Below are positions 1 to 6,497 of a stretch of 6,497 bases of DNA, piece after piece. Below the pieces are notes generated by a model. It searched no databases and had not been told where the DNA came from. It worked only from the letters and a program-made list of their open reading frames with translations. The position numbers and the translations under genes are program-made. The first letter of the stretch is position 1; every line of letters starts with the position of its first letter. Source of the DNA: Bacteroidota bacterium (GTDB taxonomy: Bacteria > Bacteroidota > Bacteroidia > Cytophagales > Cyclobacteriaceae); NCBI GenBank assembly GCA_027297025.1, contig JAPUIM010000050.1, positions 1 to 6,497 on the forward strand, written 5' to 3'.

Positions 1-812
1 TGGAGCAGAAATTAAAACCTCATTCTTCAAGTATTTCTAGTAAAGGGGATATAAAAACTTATAGTCATTATTATGCTGCTGCATCCATAGCCTTTTTGCT
101 CACATTTTCCTGGATCGCCAACCAACAGGGTTGGAAAAAAACATGGAATGGAGAATTTTATAATACCTCAGTCAATAATAACGACAGGCAAGAAACTTCA
201 CTACTGAAAATGAAACCCGCGGCGAAAATTATAGAAGTTAGTGAGCCAGGCTTATTCTATCACAGAATATCAAAATCATCCGCATTGATTAGGCCCAAAA
301 ATCTAACCAATTATTCAATTGTGTCATCCAATACACCAAACTTGTCCAAAAGCATTGAGATGGTTCCCAGGTTAACGATTGGAAACCGTAATCCTATGAT
401 AAAACTTGGAATCCCTGTCTACCTCAACTGGTCCAATCATCAATTGGGGCCTGGATTTGGTCTGAGAACAGGATTGATAATTCCAAGAACTGATGACAAG
501 TCAATAACATTTGCTTTGACTGCTCAAACCAACTTTTTAGTGAGCCGGTCAGAAGGAAAAAGTTTAAAAGTTGCTCCTCAAACTTTTTTAAACCTTGAAT
601 TTATCCACACTAAATATTCAACAACTAAAAAACAACGTTCCTGGCATGTGGGTAGTGGTTTGCTAGTGTGGGACCCGGAAAATATTTACCAAAAACCAAC
701 TTTTAAATTTTTTGCCGGAATCGGAATAAACAAGTTTAAAATAAGTCCTGAACTCATAATTTCTGATAAATTCAAAAATATCATACCCGGTTTAACCATC
801 AGTTACGGGTAG
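1..812 (+). CDS. Membrane-anchored protein with beta-strand-rich C-terminus (5' end missing)
   Basis: The reading frame is open from base 3 to the TAG at 810-812, giving 269 visible residues. The gene enters from outside the window. A TTG at 96 could be read as a start, but it lies inside the membrane helix, so it is unlikely to be the true start. Visible residues 1-22 are polar and Ser/Lys-rich (probably cytoplasmic). About 23-39 form one hydrophobic helix (YYAAASIAFLLTFSWIA), followed by a polar linker to about residue 120. The remaining ~150 residues have alternating strand-like segments rich in Gly and aromatics, such as KLGIPVYLNW, FGLRTGLIIP and FKFFAGIGI, ending GLTISYG. Bacteroidota commonly encode anti-sigma-like proteins with an N-terminal cytoplasmic part, one helix and a C-terminal domain resembling a small outer-membrane barrel, often beside an ECF sigma gene. 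That identity is inference, since the diagnostic N-terminus and upstream neighbour are not visible. The gene is followed by a clear terminator. Confidence 0.8.
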   Translation, partial: EQKLKPHSSSISSKGDIKTYSHYYAAASIAFLLTFSWIANQQGWKKTWNGEFYNTSVNNNDRQETSLLKMKPAAKIIEVSEPGLFYHRISKSSALIRPKNLTNYSIVSSNTPNLSKSIEMVPRLTIGNRNPMIKLGIPVYLNWSNHQLGPGFGLRTGLIIPRTDDKSITFALTAQTNFLVSRSEGKSLKVAPQTFLNLEFIHTKYSTTKKQRSWHVGSGLLVWDPENIYQKPTFKFFAGIGINKFKISPELIISDKFKNIIPGLTISYG

Positions 813-853
813 GATTTTCATCATACACCTGTTAAGTTTATATGTATCCCCCT

Positions 854-889
854 AGGGCGTGGCATTTTAGTATGCTGCGCCCTTTTTTT
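854..889 (+). terminator. Rho-independent terminator after the left-edge gene
   Basis: AGGGCG (854-859) pairs exactly with CGCCCT (878-883). The stem continues through two G-T wobbles into GCAT/ATGC-type pairing, giving about 12 pairs around the loop TTTAGT (866-871). Seven T residues follow at 883-889. It sits about 40 bases after the stop of the left-edge gene and should end that transcript, separating it from what follows. Confidence 0.88.
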
Positions 890-955
890 GATTTGGAATT
901 GGCCAAACAACATTTGGATTTAAAGAGCCATTGCCAATGCGGTTAAGCACTAGAT

Positions 956-1147
956 ATGAATAATATGATTTTCTATTGGCTCCTAGCAGTAGAGTGGGCC
1001 GGCAACTATGATAATTACAATGAGGTCACCGCAGGAGTGATTGGGGCCTCATTGCTTGGATTGGGTCAGGGCATCAAGTTTTACCGGTGGAAAAAATACC
1101 GAATCACCAAAAACGTCCGAATTCGTATCGAAATAAAATCATCTTGA
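956..1147 (+). CDS. Doubtful small membrane protein, 63 aa
   Basis: This small ORF runs from ATG (a second in-frame ATG is at 965) to TGA. It fills most of the space between the terminator at 854-889 and the convergent pirin gene, whose 3' end it overlaps by 9 bp. The product has a hydrophobic N-terminus (MIFYWLLAVEWAG), a second apolar Gly-rich stretch at about residues 25-42 (TAGVIGASLLGLGQGIKF), then a basic tail (YRWKKYRITKNVRIRIEIK). That would fit a tiny inner-membrane protein with a cytoplasmic basic end. I recognise no family. There is no clear ribosome binding site or exact TAnnTTTG promoter upstream, and it begins 66 bases after a terminator, so it would need its own promoter. The organised hydrophobic/basic pattern argues mildly for a real gene or a remnant; chance cannot be excluded. 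Confidence 0.35.
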   Translation: MNNMIFYWLLAVEWAGNYDNYNEVTAGVIGASLLGLGQGIKFYRWKKYRITKNVRIRIEIKSS

Positions 1148-1915
1148 CTGAACCGATCGCATTCGCTTTTTCATAAGCTCCAGATAGGTTGGATAATCCA
1201 GCTTTGCAGGTGATTCAATAACAAATAATTGACTGGTCCTCTCCGCCGTAATTTCCAATTGGACTGTTCCTTTTACCACCATGAAGTCATCTTGAACAAG
1301 GTCACCATCTGAAACACTAATTTCCCCGTCGATGAGATAGGCTGAATACACGCTCTCCTTGTTTAAACTCAACTTATGTTTGCCACTTTCCAGGATGTAC
1401 TCCTTGATCCCTAATCCTATGGAATCCATAGTAATGGGAGCCCCCACACCTTTGTAGGTTTTCACTGAAAAGCCTTCATGCTGCTCTGTAGGAAACGATT
1501 CCGCTGTGTAATCATCGTATGATGCCTCCTGGTTTAGTGTCTCCACGATGTTTGGATCCATCCAAATCTGAAATATGTGCGATCCTTTATAAAACTTTTC
1601 AGAATGGCTTATACCTTTGCCCGAGCGGATTATTTGAGCATCCCCTGCTTGTAGCTTTTTCCACACCTGGTGTTTTGTGTCATAGTGCTCTATTTCACCC
1701 TTTAGAACAAACGACATGATCTCAAATCCCTGATGGGGATGTATTCCCAAGGTGCTGGTTTTTTCAGCCCAAGCATGCGCCCAATAAAAAAGGTTTGAAT
1801 AGGGTTTTAACTCTCCTCCATCCTGAGGAAAACCCAAGGGTTTATTTTCTTTTATTTCACCCCCGTTGAAAGCTCCCTGTCCTTGTTTTGACTTTGGAAC
1901 AATTGTTATTGACAT
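1139..1915 (-). CDS. Pirin family protein (two-cupin metalloprotein)
   Basis: The 258-residue product is a full-length member of the pirin family, close in size to other bacterial pirins. The N-terminal cupin carries the hallmark GIHPHQGFEIMSFVLKGEIE (about residues 58-77) and, later, GKGISHSE. Together these supply the expected metal ligands His59, His61, His104 and Glu106. The C-terminal half (about 160-255) is the second, metal-free cupin typical of the family. Characterised pirins bind Fe(II) or similar metals. Some, such as E. coli YhhW, have quercetin 2,3-dioxygenase activity and others act as protein partners, so the substrate cannot be told from sequence. No signal peptide is seen, so the protein is cytoplasmic. 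The ATG at 1913-1915 is a good start, since MSITIVPKSKQGQGAF resembles other pirin N-termini, though no Shine-Dalgarno is visible. The gene is divergent from bestrophin across a 147-bp region rich in inverted repeats, which may be its operators. I found no exact Bacteroidota promoter match on its strand. Confidence 0.95.
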   Translation of the reverse strand: MSITIVPKSKQGQGAFNGGEIKENKPLGFPQDGGELKPYSNLFYWAHAWAEKTSTLGIHPHQGFEIMSFVLKGEIEHYDTKHQVWKKLQAGDAQIIRSGKGISHSEKFYKGSHIFQIWMDPNIVETLNQEASYDDYTAESFPTEQHEGFSVKTYKGVGAPITMDSIGLGIKEYILESGKHKLSLNKESVYSAYLIDGEISVSDGDLVQDDFMVVKGTVQLEITAERTSQLFVIESPAKLDYPTYLELMKKRMRSVQSR

Positions 1916-1954
1916 GATATCTATTAATCGTTTTTAGTATATACGTACAACTAC

Positions 1955-1976
1955 ATTAAATGTTTAAACATGTAAT
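1955..1976. promoter_or_regulatory. 22-bp inverted repeat, candidate operator
   Basis: The perfect 12-bp palindrome ATGTTTAAACAT (1960-1971) extends outward to ATTA at the left end and TAAT at the right. Ten of eleven base pairs are symmetric; only 1959/1972 breaks the symmetry. It lies 40-61 bp upstream of the pirin start codon in the pirin/bestrophin divergent region, a position suited to a dimeric repressor or activator. The centre is AT-rich, so chance symmetry is possible. The binding protein is unknown. Confidence 0.4.
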
Positions 1977-1978
1977 AT

Positions 1979-2007
1979 TTTGTTGGAACAAACGTTTCAA
2001 AATTTTG
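1979..2007. promoter_or_regulatory. Cluster of short palindromes including an AACAAACGTTT site
   Basis: Three overlapping symmetric elements lie here: TTTGTT-GG-AACAAA (1979-1992), the AAACGTTT core within AACAAACGTTT (1987-1997), and CAAAATTTTG (1998-2007). The 11-base AACAAACGTTT reappears in reverse orientation at 6000-6010, next to the TetR-family gene, making this a candidate TetR operator. It precedes the proposed -7 element of bestrophin and could affect either divergent gene. Support comes from symmetry and position only. Confidence 0.3.
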
Positions 2008-2031
2008 TTTAAAATTTATTGACTATTTTTG
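2004..2031 (+). promoter_or_regulatory. Candidate Bacteroidota-type promoter for bestrophin
   Basis: TATTTTTG at 2024-2031 matches the Bacteroidota sigma-ABfr -7 consensus TAnnTTTG exactly and ends 31 bases before the bestrophin ATG. A TTTG at 2004-2007 could be the -33 element, but its 16-base spacing is shorter than the usual roughly 19-21. The AT-rich setting makes a chance match possible. Confidence 0.45.
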
Positions 2032-2062
2032 GCAAGCTTTTAAATATCAACTTTACACAGGT

Positions 2063-2929
2063 ATGATCCGATACAATCCTAAAGACTGGGTAGCAATTGT
2101 TGTTCATGGTTATAGCAGTTCTGTCATTAAAGTCCTTTTCCCAATGTTGGCATTTATGGGAATATTTACTTTGGTGTTGGCCTTTACTTTGGACTATTAC
2201 GATATAAATTATAAAAGCACAACTGCCATCCACTCTTTAATGGGAATTGTACTGGGATTGTTCTTAGTTTTTCGGACTAATTCAGCTTACGACCGCTGGT
2301 GGGAAGGACGAAAACAATGGGGAGCTTTAGTGAATAATACCAGGACTTTAGCAATGAAGATAAACGCTTTTGTAGATCGCTCCAACCTTGAAGCCAGGGA
2401 TTATTTTGTCAAGATGATCCCCAACTTTGTATATGCTACTAAAGAACATCTGCGGGATAACTTTATCGAAGCAGAGATAGATGAACCCAAACCGGGATTA
2501 ATTAAACAGCTTAAGGATGTTAATCACAAACCCAACAAAATATCGGGTATGATGTACGAAAAAGTACAGGAATTGTATAAGCAAGGAAAAATAAGTGGTG
2601 ATCATCTTTTTTTATTGGACAAAGAGTTAAAATCTTTCCTGGATATCTTGGGGGCCTGTGAGCGCATTAAAAATACCCCAATACCCTACTCCTATAGTAT
2701 GTTCATCAAAAAATTTATTTTCACCTTTACTATTACCCTGCCTTTCGGAATCGTCACTGACTTTCATTATTGGACCGTGCCTATAGTGTTATTGATTTTT
2801 TATATACTTGTTTCCATCGAGTTGATATCGGAGGAAATTGAGGATCCTTTTGGCCGTGACCTCAATGATCTCCCCACCGATGATTTAGCATTTAAGATCA
2901 AATCCAACATCAATGAAATCCTAAAATGA
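2063..2929 (+). CDS. Bestrophin family ion channel
   Basis: The 288-residue product matches the bacterial bestrophin (YneE/UPF0187) family over its whole length. Four membrane segments lie at about residues 22-43, 56-72, 212-232 and 235-256. The second contains the pore-neck signature SLMGIVLGLFLVFRTNSAYD, followed directly by RWWEGRKQWG. The conserved ERIKNTPIPYSYS segment (200-212) precedes the third helix. The acidic C-terminal signature EEIEDPFGRDLNDLPTD is at 257-273, near the region where eukaryotic bestrophins bind Ca2+. Members form homopentameric channels in the cytoplasmic membrane; Klebsiella KpBest conducts cations and animal bestrophins conduct anions, so ion selectivity here is unknown. 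The start ATG is preceded by ACAGGT, with only a weak ribosome-binding resemblance. The stop is followed 20 bases later by the start of the large peptidase/barrel gene on the same strand, indicating a probable two-gene operon. A candidate promoter lies at 2004-2031. Confidence 0.96.
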   Translation: MIRYNPKDWVAIVVHGYSSSVIKVLFPMLAFMGIFTLVLAFTLDYYDINYKSTTAIHSLMGIVLGLFLVFRTNSAYDRWWEGRKQWGALVNNTRTLAMKINAFVDRSNLEARDYFVKMIPNFVYATKEHLRDNFIEAEIDEPKPGLIKQLKDVNHKPNKISGMMYEKVQELYKQGKISGDHLFLLDKELKSFLDILGACERIKNTPIPYSYSMFIKKFIFTFTITLPFGIVTDFHYWTVPIVLLIFYILVSIELISEEIEDPFGRDLNDLPTDDLAFKIKSNINEILK

Positions 2930-2949
2930 CTCATGTTGGATAAAGTTCG

Positions 2950-5901
2950 ATGTTCGAAAACAATTGCATAAAGTATAATCCTCTTAATGTATTACTAATC
3001 TTTGGAATTTGGGTTGGCTTGGAGGGTGATATTTTTGCCCAGCCCTTCGATCTGGGATTAAATCCTCCATCCATGAGTTGGAACCAGATCAATACCGATA
3101 AGGTCCAGGTTATTTTTCCTACTCCGCTGGAGGTGCAGGCTCAGAGAGTAGCCAATTTGATACACTACCTGTATGATAATTCGATTGCATCCATTGGGGA
3201 CCAATCGGATAAGGTGACCATCATACTTCAAAATCAAACCACTACTTCCAATGGATTTGTAAGCACCTTTCCCTTTCGTTCTGAGTTTTTTACTACTCCC
3301 CCCCAGTTTGCATTTTCCGGAACTGCCAACTGGATGGATATGCTCACCATCCATGAATACCGGCATGTACAGCAGTTCCAAAATTCTAAAAGGGGAATTA
3401 CCAAATTGGTGGCTAAAGTTTTTGGAAATGATGCATGGGGAACTTTTTCCCGGTTGGCCATGCCACGTTGGTATTTTGAAGGAGATGCTATCAATGCTGA
3501 AACTGCTTTGACTCCCTCAGGTCGGGGGCGAATGCCAGATTTTACCCGTGAATACAGGGCTCTGGTACTAAACCAAAGTAACTTTAACTATGAAAAGGCA
3601 ACAGGTGGTTCCTTCAAAGATTTCGTACCGGATCATTGGCATCTTGGTTATTTCATGACTGGACACACCCGAATAAAATATGGACAGGAAATATGGAAAT
3701 CCAGTCTGGATGATGCCACCCGGTATCGAGGGTTATTCTATCCTTTGAACAATAGTCTTAAAAAACAGACAGGCAAGGGCACCAAGGAACTCTATGGTGA
3801 AATGATGAGAGACCTTAAAGAGAACTGGGAACAAGAGGAGACTACACTCCAATTTACTTCTTCCGAATTGGTCAATACCAAAATCAAGAAGAAATTTACC
3901 AACTACAGAAGTCCACATCATCTACAATCTGGTCAGGTATTGGTGGAGAAATCAGGATTAGATTTGATCAGGACTTTTTATTTGATCGATAAAAACGGTA
4001 ACGAAAAGCGCCTTGCTCCCCGAGGGTTCAACGGAGGTCCCAATCCCACTTTGTCGGTAACAGAGAATCTGATTATCTGGTCAGAACAGGAATTTGATGA
4101 GCGTTGGGGTAATCAGGATTATGCTATTATTAAGTCTTATGATATAAACACTGGCCTTAAAAAAAAGCTTACCAGCAAAACCAAATACTTTTCACCCGAT
4201 ATCTCACGTGACTCCAAGAGCATTGTAGCGGTGGAGGTGACCGAAAACCAGGAGTATTCACTTCACATCATTGATGCGAATACAGGACGGCTAAAAACTA
4301 AGCTACCCAATCCACAAAACTACTTCTTTCGTTTTCCAAGATGGACCGATGACGATCAAAAACTGGTAGTAGTTGCCCAGAAAGAACAAGCCAATGCCCT
4401 GATTTCTATTGACCTAAATACCAACGACTTAGAGCTTTTGGTGGATTTCAATCAATATCTCATCACCAGCCCCTACTCGTCAGGTGAATGGACTTTCTTT
4501 TCTGCCTCCTTTTCAGGAATTGACAATATTTATGCCGTTAAATTTGGGGAAACCGACATTTATCAAGTCACATCCACTCTATTGGGCGCCTACCAACCAT
4601 CAGTATCCAGGGACGGTAAAAAGCTATTTTATTCTGAATACTCGGTCAATGGCTTTGATATAAAAGAAATTGAACTCAATCCTTCCCAGTGGACAAAGAT
4701 CGACCCCTCCCAGTTTTTTGAATACGCTTACGGAAAATCGTGGGTGGAATTTGAACAGGGCAATATCTTAGACAAGATCCCTGACCAAAAATTTGAAATA
4801 AATAAATTTCGTCAAAGCAGTGGCCTTATATTTTTTCACAGTTTAGACCCATCTATTTTTCATCCCAGCTATGGATTTGATCTCATTACCGGAAATAAGT
4901 TTTCCACTATGGAAGGAAGTATAGGATATCGATATAATACAAATGAAAAGTTTCACCAAATCAGAGGCAATTTGACTTACGGTGGTTTATACCCTGTTTT
5001 TGAATTAGAGGGCGTCAGTATCAATGATCGGGACAGGTTACAGCCAGATGTCAGAATTATTAACGATACAACGGTGAGTCTATTTGTTCCCGCCAGACAA
5101 TGGGATGAAAGTGATGTCTCCTTGGGGGTAACCTTCCCTTTTAACTTAAGCCATGACAATTACTTTTCCAGTCTTCAGTTCGAATCAAAATACCATTTAT
5201 TATATGCCAATTACGAAACATTTGAAGACAGTCAAGCCGATGGATTCTTCAATGCAATAGATCTTAGAATGAGATTCAACCACGTCCGCCGAATAGCAAG
5301 GCAACACATCAATTCCCGTTTCGCACAATTCCTGGATGTAATGTACAAAACCACCATAGGGAATGATGAAAACGAAGGGAGCATGTTTCAGGTAACCACC
5401 ACTTTGTTGTTTCCCGGAGCTTTTCGTTCGCATAGTTCCTGGATATCCCATTCCTATCGAAAAGAAGGATTTACCGATAGTTACAAGTTTGTGGATAATT
5501 TCTCCTATGCCAGGGGATACCCCTCCGTACCACATGATAAGATCAATCGTTTTTCAGTTAATTACAGTATACCCATTTGGTATCCAGACTTGGCTGCAGG
5601 CCCAGTTGCTTTTTTTCAACGGGTAAAAACCAATTTTTTCTTTGACTTTTCTGAAGCGAGCTTAGATCCGATTCTAGTATCAGATTTCATCACTGATCCC
5701 AACTTGAATCCTAATGCCCAGTTCGAATTTCTCAATCGACAATACAAATCAGTTGGTGTAGAACTCACTTTTGATTTCCGCTTTTTTAGGATAGTGGAGC
5801 TCGACCTTGGAGTGCGGTGGAGTTATCTATTAGATCAAGAAAACGTATCTGGATTTAATCAAAATCAATTTGAATTTATCTTCTTTGGAATTGGTTTTTA
5901 G
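2950..5901 (+). CDS. Outer-membrane protein: HExxH peptidase-like domain + propeller + Omp85-like barrel
   Basis: The 983-residue product has three parts. A signal peptide has an apolar core NVLLIFGIWVGL (about 13-24) and probable cleavage in FA|QPF after residue 30. The first domain (about 40-300) contains MLTIHEYRHVQQF, a zinc-peptidase HExxH motif (His135, Glu136, His139). PRWYFEGDAINAE follows, where Glu177 or Glu184 may be the third ligand, as in gluzincins of the peptidase MA type. Residues about 318-576 hold roughly six TolB/PD40-like propeller units (for example SPDISRDSKSIVAVEV, PRWTDDDQKLVVVAQ and QPSVSRDGKKLFYSEY). Residues about 625-983 are amphipathic strands with ARGYPSV (854-860), like the RGY/RGF motif of Omp85 barrels. 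The protein ends in Phe, the usual last residue for BAM-inserted barrels. It is thus an outer-membrane protein with its soluble domains probably periplasmic. Substrate and activity are unknown. A TAA at 2941-2943 excludes a longer frame, so the 2950 ATG is the start. The gene follows bestrophin by 20 bases. No POTRA domains are seen. Confidence 0.9.
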   Translation: MFENNCIKYNPLNVLLIFGIWVGLEGDIFAQPFDLGLNPPSMSWNQINTDKVQVIFPTPLEVQAQRVANLIHYLYDNSIASIGDQSDKVTIILQNQTTTSNGFVSTFPFRSEFFTTPPQFAFSGTANWMDMLTIHEYRHVQQFQNSKRGITKLVAKVFGNDAWGTFSRLAMPRWYFEGDAINAETALTPSGRGRMPDFTREYRALVLNQSNFNYEKATGGSFKDFVPDHWHLGYFMTGHTRIKYGQEIWKSSLDDATRYRGLFYPLNNSLKKQTGKGTKELYGEMMRDLKENWEQEETTLQFTSSELVNTKIKKKFTNYRSPHHLQSGQVLVEKSGLDLIRTFYLIDKNGNEKRLAPRGFNGGPNPTLSVTENLIIWSEQEFDERWGNQDYAIIKSYDINTGLKKKLTSKTKYFSPDISRDSKSIVAVEVTENQEYSLHIIDANTGRLKTKLPNPQNYFFRFPRWTDDDQKLVVVAQKEQANALISIDLNTNDLELLVDFNQYLITSPYSSGEWTFFSASFSGIDNIYAVKFGETDIYQVTSTLLGAYQPSVSRDGKKLFYSEYSVNGFDIKEIELNPSQWTKIDPSQFFEYAYGKSWVEFEQGNILDKIPDQKFEINKFRQSSGLIFFHSLDPSIFHPSYGFDLITGNKFSTMEGSIGYRYNTNEKFHQIRGNLTYGGLYPVFELEGVSINDRDRLQPDVRIINDTTVSLFVPARQWDESDVSLGVTFPFNLSHDNYFSSLQFESKYHLLYANYETFEDSQADGFFNAIDLRMRFNHVRRIARQHINSRFAQFLDVMYKTTIGNDENEGSMFQVTTTLLFPGAFRSHSSWISHSYRKEGFTDSYKFVDNFSYARGYPSVPHDKINRFSVNYSIPIWYPDLAAGPVAFFQRVKTNFFFDFSEASLDPILVSDFITDPNLNPNAQFEFLNRQYKSVGVELTFDFRFFRIVELDLGVRWSYLLDQENVSGFNQNQFEFIFFGIGF

Positions 5902-5998
5902 CGTTTTTTAATTGCCCGAATCTCTACGACAGTATCACGTATGACCTTGGTCAAACTTCAATTATAAATAACTTTTGTATCTATTAAGTTTATTTTAC

Positions 5999-6008
5999 CA
6001 AACGTTTG
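5999..6008. promoter_or_regulatory. CAAACGTTTG palindrome beside the TetR-family gene
   Basis: This perfect 10-bp palindrome lies 10 bases beyond the stop codon of the TetR-family gene, in the 116-bp convergent gap (5902-6017). AAACGTTTGTT (6000-6010) is the reverse complement of the AACAAACGTTT upstream of pirin at 1987-1997. Lying 3' of the regulator gene is unusual for an operator, so its role is uncertain. The rest of the gap holds TGACC-TT-GGTCA (5942-5953), which lacks a T-run, and I see no convincing terminator for either gene. Confidence 0.25.
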
Positions 6009-6017
6009 TTTTATTTT

Positions 6018-6497
6018 TTATAGTTTTGAGATAATCCTCTTCTTGGCATCCGCCAGATAAGTAGTGTCGTTATATACTTTGGAGAGCATGATCGCGCCTT
6101 CCAACTCTTGTAAACTTTGTTCCGCCAGCTGGATGGCCCGTTCTTCAGAAGTTCTGGTAACAAATAGTTTAGCCACAGCCTCAACCCACTCATCGAAGAA
6201 TTGTTTAACATTTTTTCTTATTTCCTCCGATATCGCACTCATTTCTAATCCGGTATTGCCCATTAAACAACCTCCACCATCAATTAAATCCCGGTCATTG
6301 ATGGAGCCCAAAAATCTCTCCATTCTTTGTTTGGGAGGGATACTTCCATCATAAAGGATGGGGATTTTGCCCAAGCTGCCATAGGCCTTGCTCGATTTCA
6401 GTACTTCTTGCATTAAATCTTCTTTACCTGAGAAATAGTGATAAATACTCCCTTTTAATAATCCACAGGCATCAGCTATATCTGACATCGATGTTAA
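6018..6497 (-). CDS. TetR/AcrR family transcriptional regulator (5' end missing)
   Basis: The frame is open to the window edge, giving 159 visible residues ending at the TAA on 6018-6020. The visible N-terminus, LTSMSDIADACGLLKGSIYHYF followed by SGKEDL, is the second half of the TetR helix-turn-helix, so the true start lies beyond 6497. The ATG at 6486-6488 is internal to the DNA-binding domain. About 30-40 residues are probably missing. The ligand domain contains GGCLMGNTGLEMS, the Gly-Cys-Leu segment found in a TetR subgroup that includes NemR, whose cysteine at this motif senses electrophiles and reactive chlorine. The cysteine is residue 74 counted from the internal Met. By analogy this could be a repressor responding to an electrophile or small hydrophobic ligand; the inducer and targets are inferred, not shown. 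The gene converges on the peptidase/barrel gene, with 116 bp between the stop codons. Confidence 0.93.
   Translation of the reverse strand, partial: LTSMSDIADACGLLKGSIYHYFSGKEDLMQEVLKSSKAYGSLGKIPILYDGSIPPKQRMERFLGSINDRDLIDGGGCLMGNTGLEMSAISEEIRKNVKQFFDEWVEAVAKLFVTRTSEERAIQLAEQSLQELEGAIMLSKVYNDTTYLADAKKRIISKL

Noticed and set aside
850..857. CCCTAGGG palindrome as an operator
   Set aside because: It overlaps the base of the terminator stem and is short; the terminator explains the GC-rich segment better.
929..939. CATTG-C-CAATG inverted repeat before the 63-aa ORF
   Set aside because: Five-base arms are too short to distinguish from chance and no promoter elements accompany it.
3058..3494. 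Two overlapping minus-strand open frames (107 and 86 codons)
   Set aside because: Both are shadows of the peptidase-like domain of the large plus-strand gene.
5200..5535. 111-codon open frame on the minus strand
   Set aside because: It lies wholly inside the barrel-coding part of the 983-aa gene, with no recognisable domain; the plus-strand frame is clearly the coding one.
5942..5953. TGACC-TT-GGTCA as a terminator hairpin
   Set aside because: The arms are only five bases with a two-base centre, and no T-run follows on either strand.
6064..6354. 96-codon open frame on the plus strand
   Set aside because: It is antisense to the TetR-family gene, whose helix-turn-helix and Gly-Cys-Leu motifs identify the real frame; the product is Ser/Leu-rich without motifs.

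Overview
The window looks like a chromosomal segment from a Bacteroidota bacterium, probably of the Cytophagales type; this placement is inferred. It is AT-rich and genes lack clear Shine-Dalgarno sequences. One upstream region carries an exact match to the Bacteroidota -7 element TAnnTTTG. Two proteins have architectures common in that phylum: a membrane-anchored protein with a beta-rich tail, and a very large outer-membrane barrel protein with a TolB-like propeller.

Layout. The left edge holds the 3' part of a plus-strand gene for a one-helix membrane protein with a beta-strand-rich C-terminus. It is closed by a strong hairpin and T-run terminator (854-889). A doubtful 63-codon plus-strand ORF follows and converges, with a 9-bp overlap, on a minus-strand pirin-family gene (1139-1915). 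A 147-bp divergent intergenic region (1916-2062) separates pirin from a plus-strand bestrophin-family channel gene. It contains a near-perfect 22-bp inverted repeat, an AACAAACGTTT site, and a candidate promoter facing bestrophin. Twenty bases after bestrophin begins a 983-codon gene combining a signal peptide, a gluzincin-like HEYRH peptidase domain, about six propeller blades and a C-terminal outer-membrane barrel with an Omp85-like ARGY motif. The two probably form an operon. The right edge is a minus-strand TetR-family regulator gene whose 5' end lies outside the window.

How the genes may work together. The bestrophin and peptidase/propeller/barrel genes are the only close co-directional pair, suggesting joint expression of an inner-membrane channel and an outer-membrane protein; no functional link is demonstrated. 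The TetR protein has a Gly-Cys-Leu motif resembling that of the electrophile sensor NemR. A CAAACGTTTG palindrome just past its stop codon shares 11 bases, in reverse orientation, with a site upstream of pirin. Control of the pirin/bestrophin region by this regulator is therefore a testable but weak hypothesis. I see no mobile element, CRISPR array, tRNA or rRNA. No wholly new system is evident; the most notable item is the three-part fusion protein.
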